Assembly (NCBI GenBank): GCA_024233835.1
Contig: JACKPC010000007.1
Span: forward strand, 1 to 64,000
DNA: 64,000 bases
Source of the DNA: Leptospiraceae bacterium
GTDB lineage: Bacteria; Spirochaetota; Leptospiria; Leptospirales; Leptospiraceae
Direction: 5' to 3'
Shown here: positions 52,836 through 62,110 of the stretch, piece by piece
Layout: each line of letters starts with the position of its first letter
How positions within the stretch are numbered: position 1 is the first letter of the stretch
Position numbers and translations under genes: made by a program
Notes under the pieces: generated by a model
Database searches by the model: none
What the model was told of the DNA's origin: nothing
What the model saw: only the letters and a program-made list of their open reading frames with translations

Positions 52836-54380
52836 ATGGATCACAAACTTCAGTTAGAAATCAATGGGGAAAGAGCCTCAAATTATTTAAGAGCTTTTTT
52901 AATTCTCATTTTTACTGCCGGTACAGTTCTGGGTTATCTTGTAAAAAACCAGGTTTCCGATATACTGGGAAATTATGTTGCCGGGATTGTTATATATCTT
53001 ATATCGACTCTTCTTTCAATATTTATTTTAAAAAGAAAAGCTTATACACCTATGGTAAAATACTATACTATGGGATTGGAACTTTTCGGCTACGCATTTG
53101 TTCTATTTGGTTTTCTACGCTTAAGTGATCCGAATGTTATGACTATAGCCATTAATGATATTGTTCTTTATGCCATTTATTTTTTAATGATAACAGAATC
53201 TATCCTGCGTTTTTCTCCGCGTTTTACATTAATAACGGGTCTAAGTTGCACATTTATTTTTACTTTTCTGGGCATTTTACTGAAAGCTAAAGGAGCAGAT
53301 AAGGCACATTTTCCGGTTACCACCCTTACTATCATCCTCGGAGCCCTGTTCATTTTTGCAGTAACGGTAGCTGCCTATTTTGCTACGACGTTTGTTAGAC
53401 GAATGGTTTTGACTATTAAAGCTTCTGAAGATAATGCTCTCTTTCAATCAGAACATTTGAAAAAACTTATGCAACAGGCAAAACAAACTGTAGAAAACCT
53501 GGATCTCATTATTAACGACGTGGATGATATTATCAAACACGGAGAATCTTTGTCCAGGGATCAATTACTCCTTTCAGAGAAGTCTATAGGAGTGGTTCAA
53601 CATTTTTCCTCTTCTATTAGCAGTATATCAGATATGGCGAATATTCAGGAAGATAACTGCCAGTTGAATAGTGAATCAATAAAAACCTTAAATGAGGTGA
53701 TAAGCCGGGTCGATAAAGCTTCAAACAGGATAGCTAAAGAAGGAGATGAAACCCTGAAATTGGCGGGTAAGGGAGAGGAAGTTTTAAATAAAAGTATGGA
53801 GCATATGAATCATATCTCTGAATCTTTTATAAACGCGTCCCGAATAGTCTCTGTAATTAACACTCTGGCTTCTCAAACAAATTTACTTTCTTTGAATGCA
53901 GCGATTGAAGCAGCAAGAGCCGGAGAAGAGGGCAAGGGTTTCGAAGTGGTAGCCGGTGAAATCAATAAATTAGCCGAGTCATCTAGCAAGAACGCCAAAC
54001 TAATAGGACAATTAATACAATCCATGAAGTCAGCTATTGATGCGGGTGTAGAGCAAATACAGGGTTCCAGTAAATCCATAAAAAATGTAATTAATCTAAT
54101 CCGAGGAATAAGCAATGAGGTAAAAGAAATTGCATCAATTGTAACTGAACAAACCCGGATTATTGCAGATACCAAAGAACGAACCGATAGAATCCAGAAC
54201 ATGGCAGAAGAAATGCACACCATGACAGAAGACGAAAGTAAAAACGCAGTAAACTTAAAAGATGATATTCAAAAAGTATTTTTTAGTTCTAAAGAAATTT
54301 CAGAGAAAATTAGACAATTAAAGAGTTCAGCAGAAACCCTGCAAAACATATCAAAAAAACTTAAATTAGAGATCGAGTGA
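52836..54380 (+). CDS. Membrane chemoreceptor (MCP) with multi-span N-terminus
   Basis: 514 residues. Five or six hydrophobic helices fill residues 20-190, with no large external loop. The signalling part has TNLLSLNAAIEAARAGEEGKGFEVV, a near-canonical MCP tip. Its layout matches the receptor at 28791-30356, and TNLLSLNA and VAGEINKLA are shared. It heads four genes with gaps of 3 bp or overlaps, including a MscS-type channel, hinting at sensing of membrane tension or osmotic state, which is inference. Confidence 0.9.
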   Translation: MDHKLQLEINGERASNYLRAFLILIFTAGTVLGYLVKNQVSDILGNYVAGIVIYLISTLLSIFILKRKAYTPMVKYYTMGLELFGYAFVLFGFLRLSDPNVMTIAINDIVLYAIYFLMITESILRFSPRFTLITGLSCTFIFTFLGILLKAKGADKAHFPVTTLTIILGALFIFAVTVAAYFATTFVRRMVLTIKASEDNALFQSEHLKKLMQQAKQTVENLDLIINDVDDIIKHGESLSRDQLLLSEKSIGVVQHFSSSISSISDMANIQEDNCQLNSESIKTLNEVISRVDKASNRIAKEGDETLKLAGKGEEVLNKSMEHMNHISESFINASRIVSVINTLASQTNLLSLNAAIEAARAGEEGKGFEVVAGEINKLAESSSKNAKLIGQLIQSMKSAIDAGVEQIQGSSKSIKNVINLIRGISNEVKEIASIVTEQTRIIADTKERTDRIQNMAEEMHTMTEDESKNAVNLKDDIQKVFFSSKEISEKIRQLKSSAETLQNISKKLKLEIE

Positions 54381-54383
54381 GAA

Positions 54384-54788
54384 ATGTCTATGCCACTAAC
54401 TATTTTTTATTTATATTTTTTCGCTACTGTATTTATTCCAAAGCATGTGCAGGAATTCAGTATTGAGGAAGCAGAACAGAAAATACAGGTCGTCAAGCAA
54501 CAAACACAATGGCTGGCGTCTAAAGAGAACAATAAAAAAAAAGAAAGCTTTCCGGTCACAATTAATGGAATGAAGGTTCGCATAGGTGGAGAGACAGATT
54601 TCATAGAGCAGGATCTGGCCACAGCTTTTGATTTTAAGGGTAAACTCAATAGTACACATATTGATTCTCTTTTATGTTCAACAGAAGAACAGAGAGCCTG
54701 TATTTATTCAATTAATAGATTTCATAATAAAGTTGAATTGCACTTAAGGCTATATGAAAGCGAGACGATTATTTATACCTGGAAGTAA
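54384..54788 (+). CDS. Hypothetical exported protein
   Basis: 134 residues with an N-terminal hydrophobic segment (PLTIFYLYFFATVFI) that may be a signal peptide or anchor. The rest is charged, with two cysteines (SLLCSTEEQRACIY) that could pair. No family recognised. It starts 3 bp after the chemoreceptor stop and ends 3 bp before the channel gene, so a function linked to these is likely. Confidence 0.6.
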   Translation: MSMPLTIFYLYFFATVFIPKHVQEFSIEEAEQKIQVVKQQTQWLASKENNKKKESFPVTINGMKVRIGGETDFIEQDLATAFDFKGKLNSTHIDSLLCSTEEQRACIYSINRFHNKVELHLRLYESETIIYTWK

Positions 54789-54791
54789 AAC

Positions 54792-56030
54792 TTGGCATAT
54801 ATCGAAACAATCATCAAGGGTAAGTTTTTTGTAAAGTATGGCTTGCCTGAAAAGCTTTCCCTCTATTTAAGTCACATTTTTTTATTTTTTATTGTCATTG
54901 CTGTTTGCTGGTTATTTAACTGGCTGGTAAAAAAAACTGTCCTGAGATTAGTTGCAAGGATTGTTAAAAATACAAAGAATAGTTGGGATGATATATTTTT
55001 AGAAAAGAAAGTTTTTCAATATATGTCCCATATTGTTCCTGCATTTATTCTTTTCTTTTCATCTACTCTATTTATAGGACACGAGAAATTTATTCAGAGA
55101 ATTGCAGAAACCTATTTCATTATAGTTTTCTTCGTGGTTCTCAGCGCTTCGGTTGATGCCATTGAGTTGGTTTATGCTGAATTTCCTGTTTCACAAGAAA
55201 AACCTATACGTAGCTATATTCAAATATTTAAAATCTTCTTAGTTGTAATTGGCTCTATTATTGTAATCGGACAGGTAATTAATCAATCTCCCTGGAAACT
55301 TTTAAGTGGTCTTGGTGCCTTAACTGCGATTATCTTACTGGTATTTAAAGACTCCATTCTTGGTTTTGTAGCGGGTATACAAATCGTTACAAATCAATTG
55401 GTTAAGCTCGGTGATTGGATTGAAATGCCTTCACATAACGCGGATGGAGATGTAATAGAAATAACTTTAAACACGGTAAAAGTACAAAATTGGGATAAGA
55501 CAATTACAAGCATTCCTGTGTATTCCCTGATTTCTGAGTCTTTTAAAAATTGGAAGGGAATGAAAGATTCCGGAGGAAGAAGAATAAAACGCCATATCAA
55601 TCTTGATCTGAATAGTATAAAGCTCATTTCAGAAGATGAACTTTCCAGGTTTAAAGAAATGGAACTCTTAAAAACTTTTTTTGAAGAGAGAGAGAAGTTT
55701 ATAGAGAATATGGAAAATCCAGCTTTATATAGAGCAGGGATAAGCAATGCAGAACTTTTTCGTGCTTATGCTCTATCTTATTTACAAAATCATCCGGATA
55801 TCAATAAGGGGATGACTTTAATTGTCCGACACAAGCAGGCAGGAGAATTTGGTTTACCTCTGGAACTATATGCCTTTTGTAAAGATAAAGTCTGGGCAAA
55901 TTATGAGAAAATTCAGTCTGATATTTTTGATTATATGTATTCGACTTTACCTGAGTTTGATTTAAGAGCCTACCAGGCACCGAGCGGGGCTGAGCTACAG
56001 TTTTTATACAGGCATTGGCCAAAAAAGTGA
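54792..56030 (+). CDS. MscS-family channel, YbdG-like
   Basis: 412 residues with TTG start, preceded at 7 bases by GGAAG. Four to five membrane helices lie in residues 20-190; the pore helix region reads LLSGLGALTAIILLVFKDSILGFVAGI, followed by the beta domain (KLGDWIEMP, GDVIEITLNTVKVQNWDKT). The stretch SFKNWKGMKDSGGRRIKR is the mark of the YbdG miniconductance group, which responds to osmotic downshock. Its stop codon overlaps the next gene as GTGA. Confidence 0.88.
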   Translation: MAYIETIIKGKFFVKYGLPEKLSLYLSHIFLFFIVIAVCWLFNWLVKKTVLRLVARIVKNTKNSWDDIFLEKKVFQYMSHIVPAFILFFSSTLFIGHEKFIQRIAETYFIIVFFVVLSASVDAIELVYAEFPVSQEKPIRSYIQIFKIFLVVIGSIIVIGQVINQSPWKLLSGLGALTAIILLVFKDSILGFVAGIQIVTNQLVKLGDWIEMPSHNADGDVIEITLNTVKVQNWDKTITSIPVYSLISESFKNWKGMKDSGGRRIKRHINLDLNSIKLISEDELSRFKEMELLKTFFEEREKFIENMENPALYRAGISNAELFRAYALSYLQNHPDINKGMTLIVRHKQAGEFGLPLELYAFCKDKVWANYEKIQSDIFDYMYSTLPEFDLRAYQAPSGAELQFLYRHWPKK

Positions 56031-57064
56031 AATCAATATTTTATAGAATAAAAGGGATTTTTTATATTCTTATAATCTTAAGTTGTAATCCCATTTTAAA
56101 AAAAGAGAGCAGTAAGGGGCAGACTATGGAAATTGTAGAATTACAGGCAGGAGAAAACAAAGCAAGGATAGCGGTTCATATTGGGAATACCCTCTTTTTT
56201 CTGGGAAAGAAAGAAAACATTCTTCATTTCCCTATACAGGTGGAAGATTATGCACTTACCAAAGCTTTATACGGAAATCCCTTCCTATATCCCTTTGCAA
56301 ACCGCTTACAGGAAGATGCTTTCTATTTTAATAAAACAAAATATACTCTGGATTTACAAAACCTGGACCTTATGAGGGATGCAAATGGACTTCTATTACA
56401 CGGACTGTTATTGAAAAGTCCTCACTGGAAGACAATTGAAGTAACACAGGAAAAAGATAGGTCTTTTCACAGGGCTGAACTGGACTATGGAAAACATCCT
56501 GAACTTTTAAGGAATTTTCCCTTCCCTCATAAAATCATTATGAGTCATATCTTATATACTGATAGACTTGAAATCGAAGTAAAAATCCATAACTACGGAG
56601 CTGAAACAATGCCGCTCTCATTTGGATTTCATCCATATTTTTCTTACCAGGATATACCGAGAGATGAGGTAAAAATCAATATTCCTGCAAGGCAATATCA
56701 TTCACTTAGTTCCAAATTACTTCCGGAAGGTTCTCTTTTTCCTATTGAAAAAAAATGGAAATCCAACATTTTCTTTACCCTGAAAGGGCAAATGCTGGAT
56801 GATGTATTTACCGATTTAATAACGGAAAAACCTGAATTTATGATGCAGGCCGGAGATAAAGAAGTAAAAGTAGCCTTCGGTCCAAAATACAGGGTGGCAG
56901 TGGTATACGCCCCCTTAGTAAAAGAAAAAAACTTTGTATGCTTTGAGCCTATGACGGCTCCGACAAACGGCATAAACCTGTATCATGAAGGAAAAATTAA
57001 AGACTTGATGCAGGTAAAACCCGGGCATTCCTGGAAGGAAAGCTTTTGGATTTATTTTAAGTAA
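56027..57064 (+). CDS. Lipoprotein related to aldose 1-epimerase (galactose mutarotase)
   Basis: 345 residues from a GTG at 56027 overlapping the channel stop (GTGA). This start gives a lipoprotein signal ending LIILSC with Cys20. A TTG at 56015 and an ATG at 56127 are alternatives. Family landmarks are FANRLQ, LLLHGLLL, FGFHPYF and FEPMTAPTNGI, which include the catalytic His and Glu region. Mutarotases interconvert alpha and beta sugars and are normally cytoplasmic, so a membrane-anchored periplasmic one is unusual. Substrate unknown. Confidence 0.75.
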   Translation: MKSIFYRIKGIFYILIILSCNPILKKESSKGQTMEIVELQAGENKARIAVHIGNTLFFLGKKENILHFPIQVEDYALTKALYGNPFLYPFANRLQEDAFYFNKTKYTLDLQNLDLMRDANGLLLHGLLLKSPHWKTIEVTQEKDRSFHRAELDYGKHPELLRNFPFPHKIIMSHILYTDRLEIEVKIHNYGAETMPLSFGFHPYFSYQDIPRDEVKINIPARQYHSLSSKLLPEGSLFPIEKKWKSNIFFTLKGQMLDDVFTDLITEKPEFMMQAGDKEVKVAFGPKYRVAVVYAPLVKEKNFVCFEPMTAPTNGINLYHEGKIKDLMQVKPGHSWKESFWIYFK

Positions 57065-57083
57065 ACCAAATTCTCTTTATTTT

Positions 57084-57935
57084 TTACTTTTGTCCGCTTA
57101 TATACAGAATATCTGCAATATTTACATAGTCCTTCTGCTGGAATGTTTTTGTTTTAAGCGGAAACATGGAAAGACTCAAAACTTTTAGCCCCATCCTCTT
57201 TAGTCGGAAATAAACTCCCCCAAATTCATCGCTATGAAATCTACCATTGATATGTACGATTTTCTTTCCGGTTTCCATAGAATGATTGTAAATATGGTGT
57301 GACATACTGGCATCCCAGAGTCTTTGAGCCTGAAAAAATTGGGTTTCCATTTTATTCGGATGTATATTTCCCATCAAGGAATAAAAGCGTTTTCTATAGT
57401 TCCTATCCGGGAATGCAAGAATCGTATAAACCGGTGGTAAGAGTTTTTTGGCCGATGACAATTTCGCAAGAGCTCTCCATCCTTCCCGACCGACAAGAGA
57501 AACGTAACGAGAAGGAGCGTTAGCGGCTATCACCTCGATTCCTTTTTCTTTTGCATGTTCTATCAAGGGTCGGTAGGCTTCTGTGTAATTATTCCAGGGT
57601 TCCGAAGTTTTTAAAAAATCTTTTTCTCGAATCGTTCCTGATAGGTATTCATCCAGAACTTCCTGCTTATCGGCTGAGAACATTTCCATAGAAAGACTTA
57701 GCTTACCTTTATAGTCTTCCGCTAAAGCTTGAAATAATTTTAATTTTTCTTTATGACCTTCTTTGTCATCATGTTCTTCACCTATAAGAAGAACGTCATA
57801 TTTCTCAAGCATTTTAGAAATATCAGTAGTATTCAATGTTCTAAAACTTTTCCCATCGAATATAGCAGGAAAAGAAGATACACTTTGTGAAAAAACCGGG
57901 AAAGTGAAAAAAAAGAGAAGGATAAAAAGTTTCAT
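57084..57935 (-). CDS. ChaN-like haem-binding/iron-regulated protein
   Basis: 283 residues with a signal peptide (MKLFILLFFFTFPVFSQ). LLIGEEHDDKEGH and VHINGRFHSDEFGG match the ChaN (Cofac_haem_bdg) family, whose members bind haem through the conserved His/Tyr and have an EreA-like fold. It probably acts in the periplasm. No lipobox is seen. It converges on the mutarotase gene with a 19-bp gap. Confidence 0.85.
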   Translation of the reverse strand: MKLFILLFFFTFPVFSQSVSSFPAIFDGKSFRTLNTTDISKMLEKYDVLLIGEEHDDKEGHKEKLKLFQALAEDYKGKLSLSMEMFSADKQEVLDEYLSGTIREKDFLKTSEPWNNYTEAYRPLIEHAKEKGIEVIAANAPSRYVSLVGREGWRALAKLSSAKKLLPPVYTILAFPDRNYRKRFYSLMGNIHPNKMETQFFQAQRLWDASMSHHIYNHSMETGKKIVHINGRFHSDEFGGVYFRLKRMGLKVLSLSMFPLKTKTFQQKDYVNIADILYISGQK

Positions 57936-58066
57936 ATTTTATGGAGTAAGACGATAAATAAAAATGCAAGTGAAAAATTTAGAGTCTAAGAAAGTAAGAA
58001 ATATTTTTGTTCCCCTTATAAACAGTATTTGATAAAAATACCGCTTAATAGAAAAGATGTATATAT

Positions 58067-58882
58067 ATGAAAGACTTGCAAAATAAAATCGTACTCATAA
58101 CCGGTGGAGGGGAAGGTCTGGGCAAGTTAATGGCCTTACACTTTGCAAGAGAAGGCAGCCGGGTTGTTATCTGGGATATTAACCGGGAAGCGGCTGAACA
58201 GGTTGTCGATCAAATTAAACTCAGCGGGGGACATGGTTTTGCCCTCGAATGCAATGTAACCAACAGAGAAGAAGTTTACAAACTCGCCGGTATGGTAAAG
58301 AAAGAAATCGGAAAAGTAGATGTTCTCGTCAACAATGCCGGAATTGTTAATCATAAAACATTTTTAGAAAGTTCAGATGAAGAAATCTTGAATACCATGA
58401 ATGTAAATGCGATTTCTCACTTCTGGACTACAAGGGCTTTTTTACCAGAAATGATCGAAGAAAATAGCGGTCATATTGTTACAATTGCTTCTTCAGCAGG
58501 CTGGATCGGTGTGGCGGGTCTGGCAGACTACTGTGCGAGTAAATTTGCCATAGTGGGTTTTGATGAAGCTTTGAGGATGGAGTTTCTAAAGAAAGGGCTG
58601 AGTGGCATGAAAACTACCTGCGTTACTCCTTTCTTTATTGATACCGGGATGTTTGAAGGATTGAGAACAAAGTTTGACTTTTTACTTCCAGTCTTAAAAG
58701 AAGAAGATGTGGCTAAGGAAATTGTAAAAGCAGTGAAAAATGATCAGGCTTATTTAAAAATGCCCTGGATGATTAATGCAATCCCCATGTTTCGTTTGAT
58801 ACCTACTGCTCTTATGGATTGGGCTGCTGATTTTCTGGGTGTGAATGAAAATATAGAAGAATTTAAGGGACGTAATCAATAA
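58067..58882 (+). CDS. Short-chain dehydrogenase/reductase
   Basis: 271 residues. LITGGGEGLGKLMA is the NAD(P)-binding glycine motif, NNAGIV the structural motif, and SSAGWIGVAGLADYCASKFA carries the catalytic Ser, Tyr and Lys. Sequence around VVIWDINREAAEQV suggests NAD+ preference through the Asp. The overall pattern resembles the 17-beta-HSD11/retinol dehydrogenase 10 group that acts on lipophilic alcohols. A hydrophobic C-terminal region may bind membrane. The substrate is unknown. Confidence 0.92.
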   Translation: MKDLQNKIVLITGGGEGLGKLMALHFAREGSRVVIWDINREAAEQVVDQIKLSGGHGFALECNVTNREEVYKLAGMVKKEIGKVDVLVNNAGIVNHKTFLESSDEEILNTMNVNAISHFWTTRAFLPEMIEENSGHIVTIASSAGWIGVAGLADYCASKFAIVGFDEALRMEFLKKGLSGMKTTCVTPFFIDTGMFEGLRTKFDFLLPVLKEEDVAKEIVKAVKNDQAYLKMPWMINAIPMFRLIPTALMDWAADFLGVNENIEEFKGRNQ

Positions 58883-58896
58883 GAAATGGAGACTAA

Positions 58897-59325
58897 ATGA
58901 GTAAACTAAAAATATTGGTAATTTCTTCACTTTTGTTTTATATCTCTTTAGGGGCAGACCCTTTAAGTGATGAGGAGATAAAATCTTTTAATATCAAGGA
59001 TCTCTATAATACTTCCTTTGATAAACGGATGAATACCTTTCGTATCATCAAAGAACTTGGTTACAGAGAGAAATATAAACAGGAATTAGAAAAAGCGGTT
59101 CTATATATGCTGAAGCATAAGGATATCTTTTATAAACGAACCGGTATACAGGGAGAAAATATGTTTCATCTCGGAAATTCTGAAGTACATGAGCTGATTC
59201 TAAAAAATGCAGAAGATACTCAGTATGAAAGTGGAAACCAATTTTTGTATTTCCGAGCTTCCATCATGGAATATTTATCCTACGAGTTAGAGAAAGCAAG
59301 AAAGAAGTTACTTTTATGTAAGTAA
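58897..59325 (+). CDS. Hypothetical exported protein
   Basis: 142 residues with a signal peptide (MSKLKILVISSLLFYISLGA). The mature part is helical and charged, with no recognised family; the pattern of helices may be HEAT-like but is too short to judge. It follows the SDR gene by 14 bp in the same direction and overlaps the end of the convergent mntP by 12 bp. Confidence 0.65.
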   Translation: MSKLKILVISSLLFYISLGADPLSDEEIKSFNIKDLYNTSFDKRMNTFRIIKELGYREKYKQELEKAVLYMLKHKDIFYKRTGIQGENMFHLGNSEVHELILKNAEDTQYESGNQFLYFRASIMEYLSYELEKARKKLLLCK

Positions 59326-59859
59326 AATTTTAAACCCGATGATAATTAGAACTATACCGCCGAGAGCTTCACTTCTTTTTCCGGCGGTTTTTCCCAACCT
59401 ATCTCCCAGCAAAAAACCAAAGAACGTAAATAAGGAACAAACGATTCCTAAAGTAAGTAAAGTCTTTATTAAGTTCAATGACAATACAGCAAAGCTTACT
59501 CCGGCAGCCAGAGAATCAATGCTGGTTGCAACTGACAGAAATAAGATAGAACTTATAGAGATAATATTCAAAGTTTCTGATTCTTCATTTGAAAAAGACT
59601 CTCTGAGCATCTTGATTCCTATAAAGCCCAACAGGAAAAATGCTATCCAGTGATCGAAGGCTTTTATGTAATCCAAAAAAACAGAAGCAAAAAGATAGGC
59701 CGATAAAGGCATAAATATATGAAACAATCCAAATATTATAGAAATCATAAGTGCTTTTCTTAACTTATTATCTTTATTTGTTAAGCCCAGTGAGAGAGAA
59801 ACAGCAAAAACATCCATAGAAAGACCCACGGCTATAGAGAATAATTCCAGATTTGTCAT
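59314..59859 (-). CDS. mntP: Manganese efflux pump MntP
   Basis: 181 residues from the ATG at 59859, whose ATGA overlaps the stop of the preceding gene; AGGAAG precedes it. Six hydrophobic helices in two repeats. The conserved acidic residues lie in GLSMDVFAVSLSLG and SVATSIDSLAAGVS, as in MntP/YebN, which exports Mn(II) across the inner membrane. No yybP-ykoY riboswitch is visible; translation appears coupled to the deaminase gene. Confidence 0.93.
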   Translation of the reverse strand: MTNLELFSIAVGLSMDVFAVSLSLGLTNKDNKLRKALMISIIFGLFHIFMPLSAYLFASVFLDYIKAFDHWIAFFLLGFIGIKMLRESFSNEESETLNIISISSILFLSVATSIDSLAAGVSFAVLSLNLIKTLLTLGIVCSLFTFFGFLLGDRLGKTAGKRSEALGGIVLIIIGFKILLT

Positions 59860-61148
59860 ATTCTTCCTGAAAGAACTTCTGAGCGGTATGCAAAAGAGCA
59901 CTTGCGTAACTCTTGATGTTTCTCAGAAAAACCTATTTGTTTTAAGTATGTAAACTCGTTTTCAATATTTGTATCAAAGATACCCGGATCATCTGTACCG
60001 ATACTAACCGAGAGACTGTTTTCTAAAAAACGCTTTAGCGGAAGTTTTTCCACATTATCAATCATTCCGATGAAAAGATTAGACGTAGGACAGGACTCAA
60101 TCACTGTTTTTCTATCTTTTAAAACCCGCATACCATATTCCTGAATACTGTGCAATTCGCTCACCCTTTCTTCATTAAAATATAGACTGAGTTTTTCTTC
60201 CGGTTTATGCTTTTGTAATTCTTGTATTTCTTTTTCTAAATTTTCCTCAGTCGGAATATAACCAAATTTAGCTATATCTTCATGTCTGGATAAAAGAAAT
60301 TCCAGTTGAGCCAGTCGCTCTTTGACTGACTCTTGAAAAGTGATATTGTGAAAGGATTGGGCTTCCAGGCCGAGTGCCAGACAATGCCCTAAACGATGTG
60401 CACCGTATTCTGCTGCTTCTATGACCCAGCGCACTGCTGAAGAAGGAGTTTTATCGGTAAAACTCTCTGCAACATGATAAAGAATTGCAAGAGCTGAAGC
60501 CGGATTCTTCTTGTTATCATCAAGGACTATTCGGAAGAAATCTTTTTTATCGGAAGGAGGATAGCCTTCTTCCACGTGGCAGAAGTCTATTGCTACAAGG
60601 TATTTCTGAATTAGGGGGTTCTCTTTTTGTAAGTATTTTAGCAAATTATAATCTTCTTCATAACCACTTTCTCTTTGTAAAGACATGGCGAGGCGAGCCC
60701 GGATTTTCCCGTTAGATTTATCTTCTCCCTCCTGAAAACCTTTGCAAAGAACCAGGATTCTTTGTTTTTTTTCCTCCATCGGAAGTCCGGGTGGAAAAAG
60801 TACCCGGTACTCTGCATAAGAGATATTTTGTTTCGAATGATTATATGAAACTAAAGAAGCTACCTCCTGAATATCCTCGTATTTTAAGGAAATAAGGGCT
60901 AAGATCAGGTTAAATTTCGCTTGAAAATGAGAAAAAGGAGCTTTTTGTTTAAAGTAATATAACTCTTTAAATTTATCTTCTTTTTTGTAATCTTCAAAAA
61001 ATGTTTCTATTGAAATTCTTTCTTGAAAAATCTTTTCATATACATTTACAAAAAGATGCCATCTGGGAATCGGATTATTTTTTCCTATTTGATAAAGAGT
61101 CTTTGCATCGAGACAACCATAGAGATGGCAATGAAGATCTGCATACAT
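59856..61148 (-). CDS. Adenosine deaminase-family amidohydrolase
   Basis: 430 residues. DLHCHLYGCL gives the first zinc ligands (HxH), LYHVAES stands where the family has HAGE (His and Glu kept), HRLGHCLALG carries the catalytic His, and SCPTSN and GTDDPGIF supply the final motifs. It hydrolyses adenosine or a related purine to the 6-oxo form. At 430 residues it is about 90 longer than ordinary adenosine deaminases, with extra sequence near the N-terminus (residues 20-130) and an insert after the catalytic His, so the substrate may differ. It overlaps mntP by 4 bp. Confidence 0.85.
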   Translation of the reverse strand: MYADLHCHLYGCLDAKTLYQIGKNNPIPRWHLFVNVYEKIFQERISIETFFEDYKKEDKFKELYYFKQKAPFSHFQAKFNLILALISLKYEDIQEVASLVSYNHSKQNISYAEYRVLFPPGLPMEEKKQRILVLCKGFQEGEDKSNGKIRARLAMSLQRESGYEEDYNLLKYLQKENPLIQKYLVAIDFCHVEEGYPPSDKKDFFRIVLDDNKKNPASALAILYHVAESFTDKTPSSAVRWVIEAAEYGAHRLGHCLALGLEAQSFHNITFQESVKERLAQLEFLLSRHEDIAKFGYIPTEENLEKEIQELQKHKPEEKLSLYFNEERVSELHSIQEYGMRVLKDRKTVIESCPTSNLFIGMIDNVEKLPLKRFLENSLSVSIGTDDPGIFDTNIENEFTYLKQIGFSEKHQELRKCSFAYRSEVLSGRI

Positions 61149-61151
61149 CTT

Positions 61152-62054
61152 TTATTCCCAGAGAATCCTTTGGCGAAAAATTCGGATGAACTTATAAAGT
61201 CCAATAGTGTAGTTTTTTTCCATAGTTTCGTCTTCGCCTTTTTTTACTTCACAACTGAAAGAAATCTTAATTTTAGAATCCCTCACATTCTTCAAAGCTT
61301 CTTCTTCTTTTCCGTATCGACTCATATAATAGTAATAATATAATATACTTTTAAATACATCGTTGTTGTTAGTGTATGAAGGAGACACTTTCAAGGTTTT
61401 GGACTCGTATGTTTTCATCTCTTTCTGAGAAGAATAAAGATAGGGTTTTATAACATTGTAATATTGTGTTTCGTAGCTAACATTTTTAAGCTTCTCAAAA
61501 CGTAGACTATGAATTTCAGGATAGGGGCCCGGATGTCCTATATAAGTTCCTTCCGTGAGCGGGCAATTACCCAGCCTTTTATGGCGGACGTAATAATCAT
61601 TAAATTTTTCAGATAAATATACCAACTCAAAATCCTTATCATTATTCACATCTTTGACTTCCGGGTTTACATAGCCACTTATCCCATCCCTATTAGCTTT
61701 TGTTAAGCCATATTCTCCTTCGAAGTAAACCCGAACGGCATAGCTCCCTCCGCTTTCTCCACCGCTATGAGAAATGCTATAGTAAACAGCTTTTCCATCC
61801 ATGATAGAAGAAGCATCTTGAAGGGGAGTGAAATAGAGTGAGTCTTCTAAGACTACTTTACCGCTGTCTTTTTCTCGGAATATTAATTTATGCTCTTTAT
61901 CATCCTTTTTTAAGGTGGTCTCTGTATTCACAATATAAGCTGACCATTCTTTTTTTGGTCCGGAGTTGACTTCAGAGTTTTCGCCTGTTTTTTCTTCAGC
62001 GAAAATTACGGAAATAAATAGAAAAAATAAACTGATGAAAAATTTCTGCTTCAT
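61152..62054 (-). CDS. Hypothetical exported protein
   Basis: 300 residues with a signal peptide (MKQKFFISLFFLFISVIFA). The mature protein is rich in Tyr, Lys and Ser and looks mostly beta-stranded in its first half, including VNNDKDFELVYLSEK, a pattern seen in FG-GAP-like repeats. No family recognised. It lies 3 bp before the deaminase gene and is likely cotranscribed with it. Confidence 0.7.
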   Translation of the reverse strand: MKQKFFISLFFLFISVIFAEEKTGENSEVNSGPKKEWSAYIVNTETTLKKDDKEHKLIFREKDSGKVVLEDSLYFTPLQDASSIMDGKAVYYSISHSGGESGGSYAVRVYFEGEYGLTKANRDGISGYVNPEVKDVNNDKDFELVYLSEKFNDYYVRHKRLGNCPLTEGTYIGHPGPYPEIHSLRFEKLKNVSYETQYYNVIKPYLYSSQKEMKTYESKTLKVSPSYTNNNDVFKSILYYYYYMSRYGKEEEALKNVRDSKIKISFSCEVKKGEDETMEKNYTIGLYKFIRIFRQRILWE

Positions 62055-62110
62055 AAGTTTATGGCTTACAGAAGGCAGAAAACTTTCAAGTACAATTCTT
62101 TTTTTCCGGC

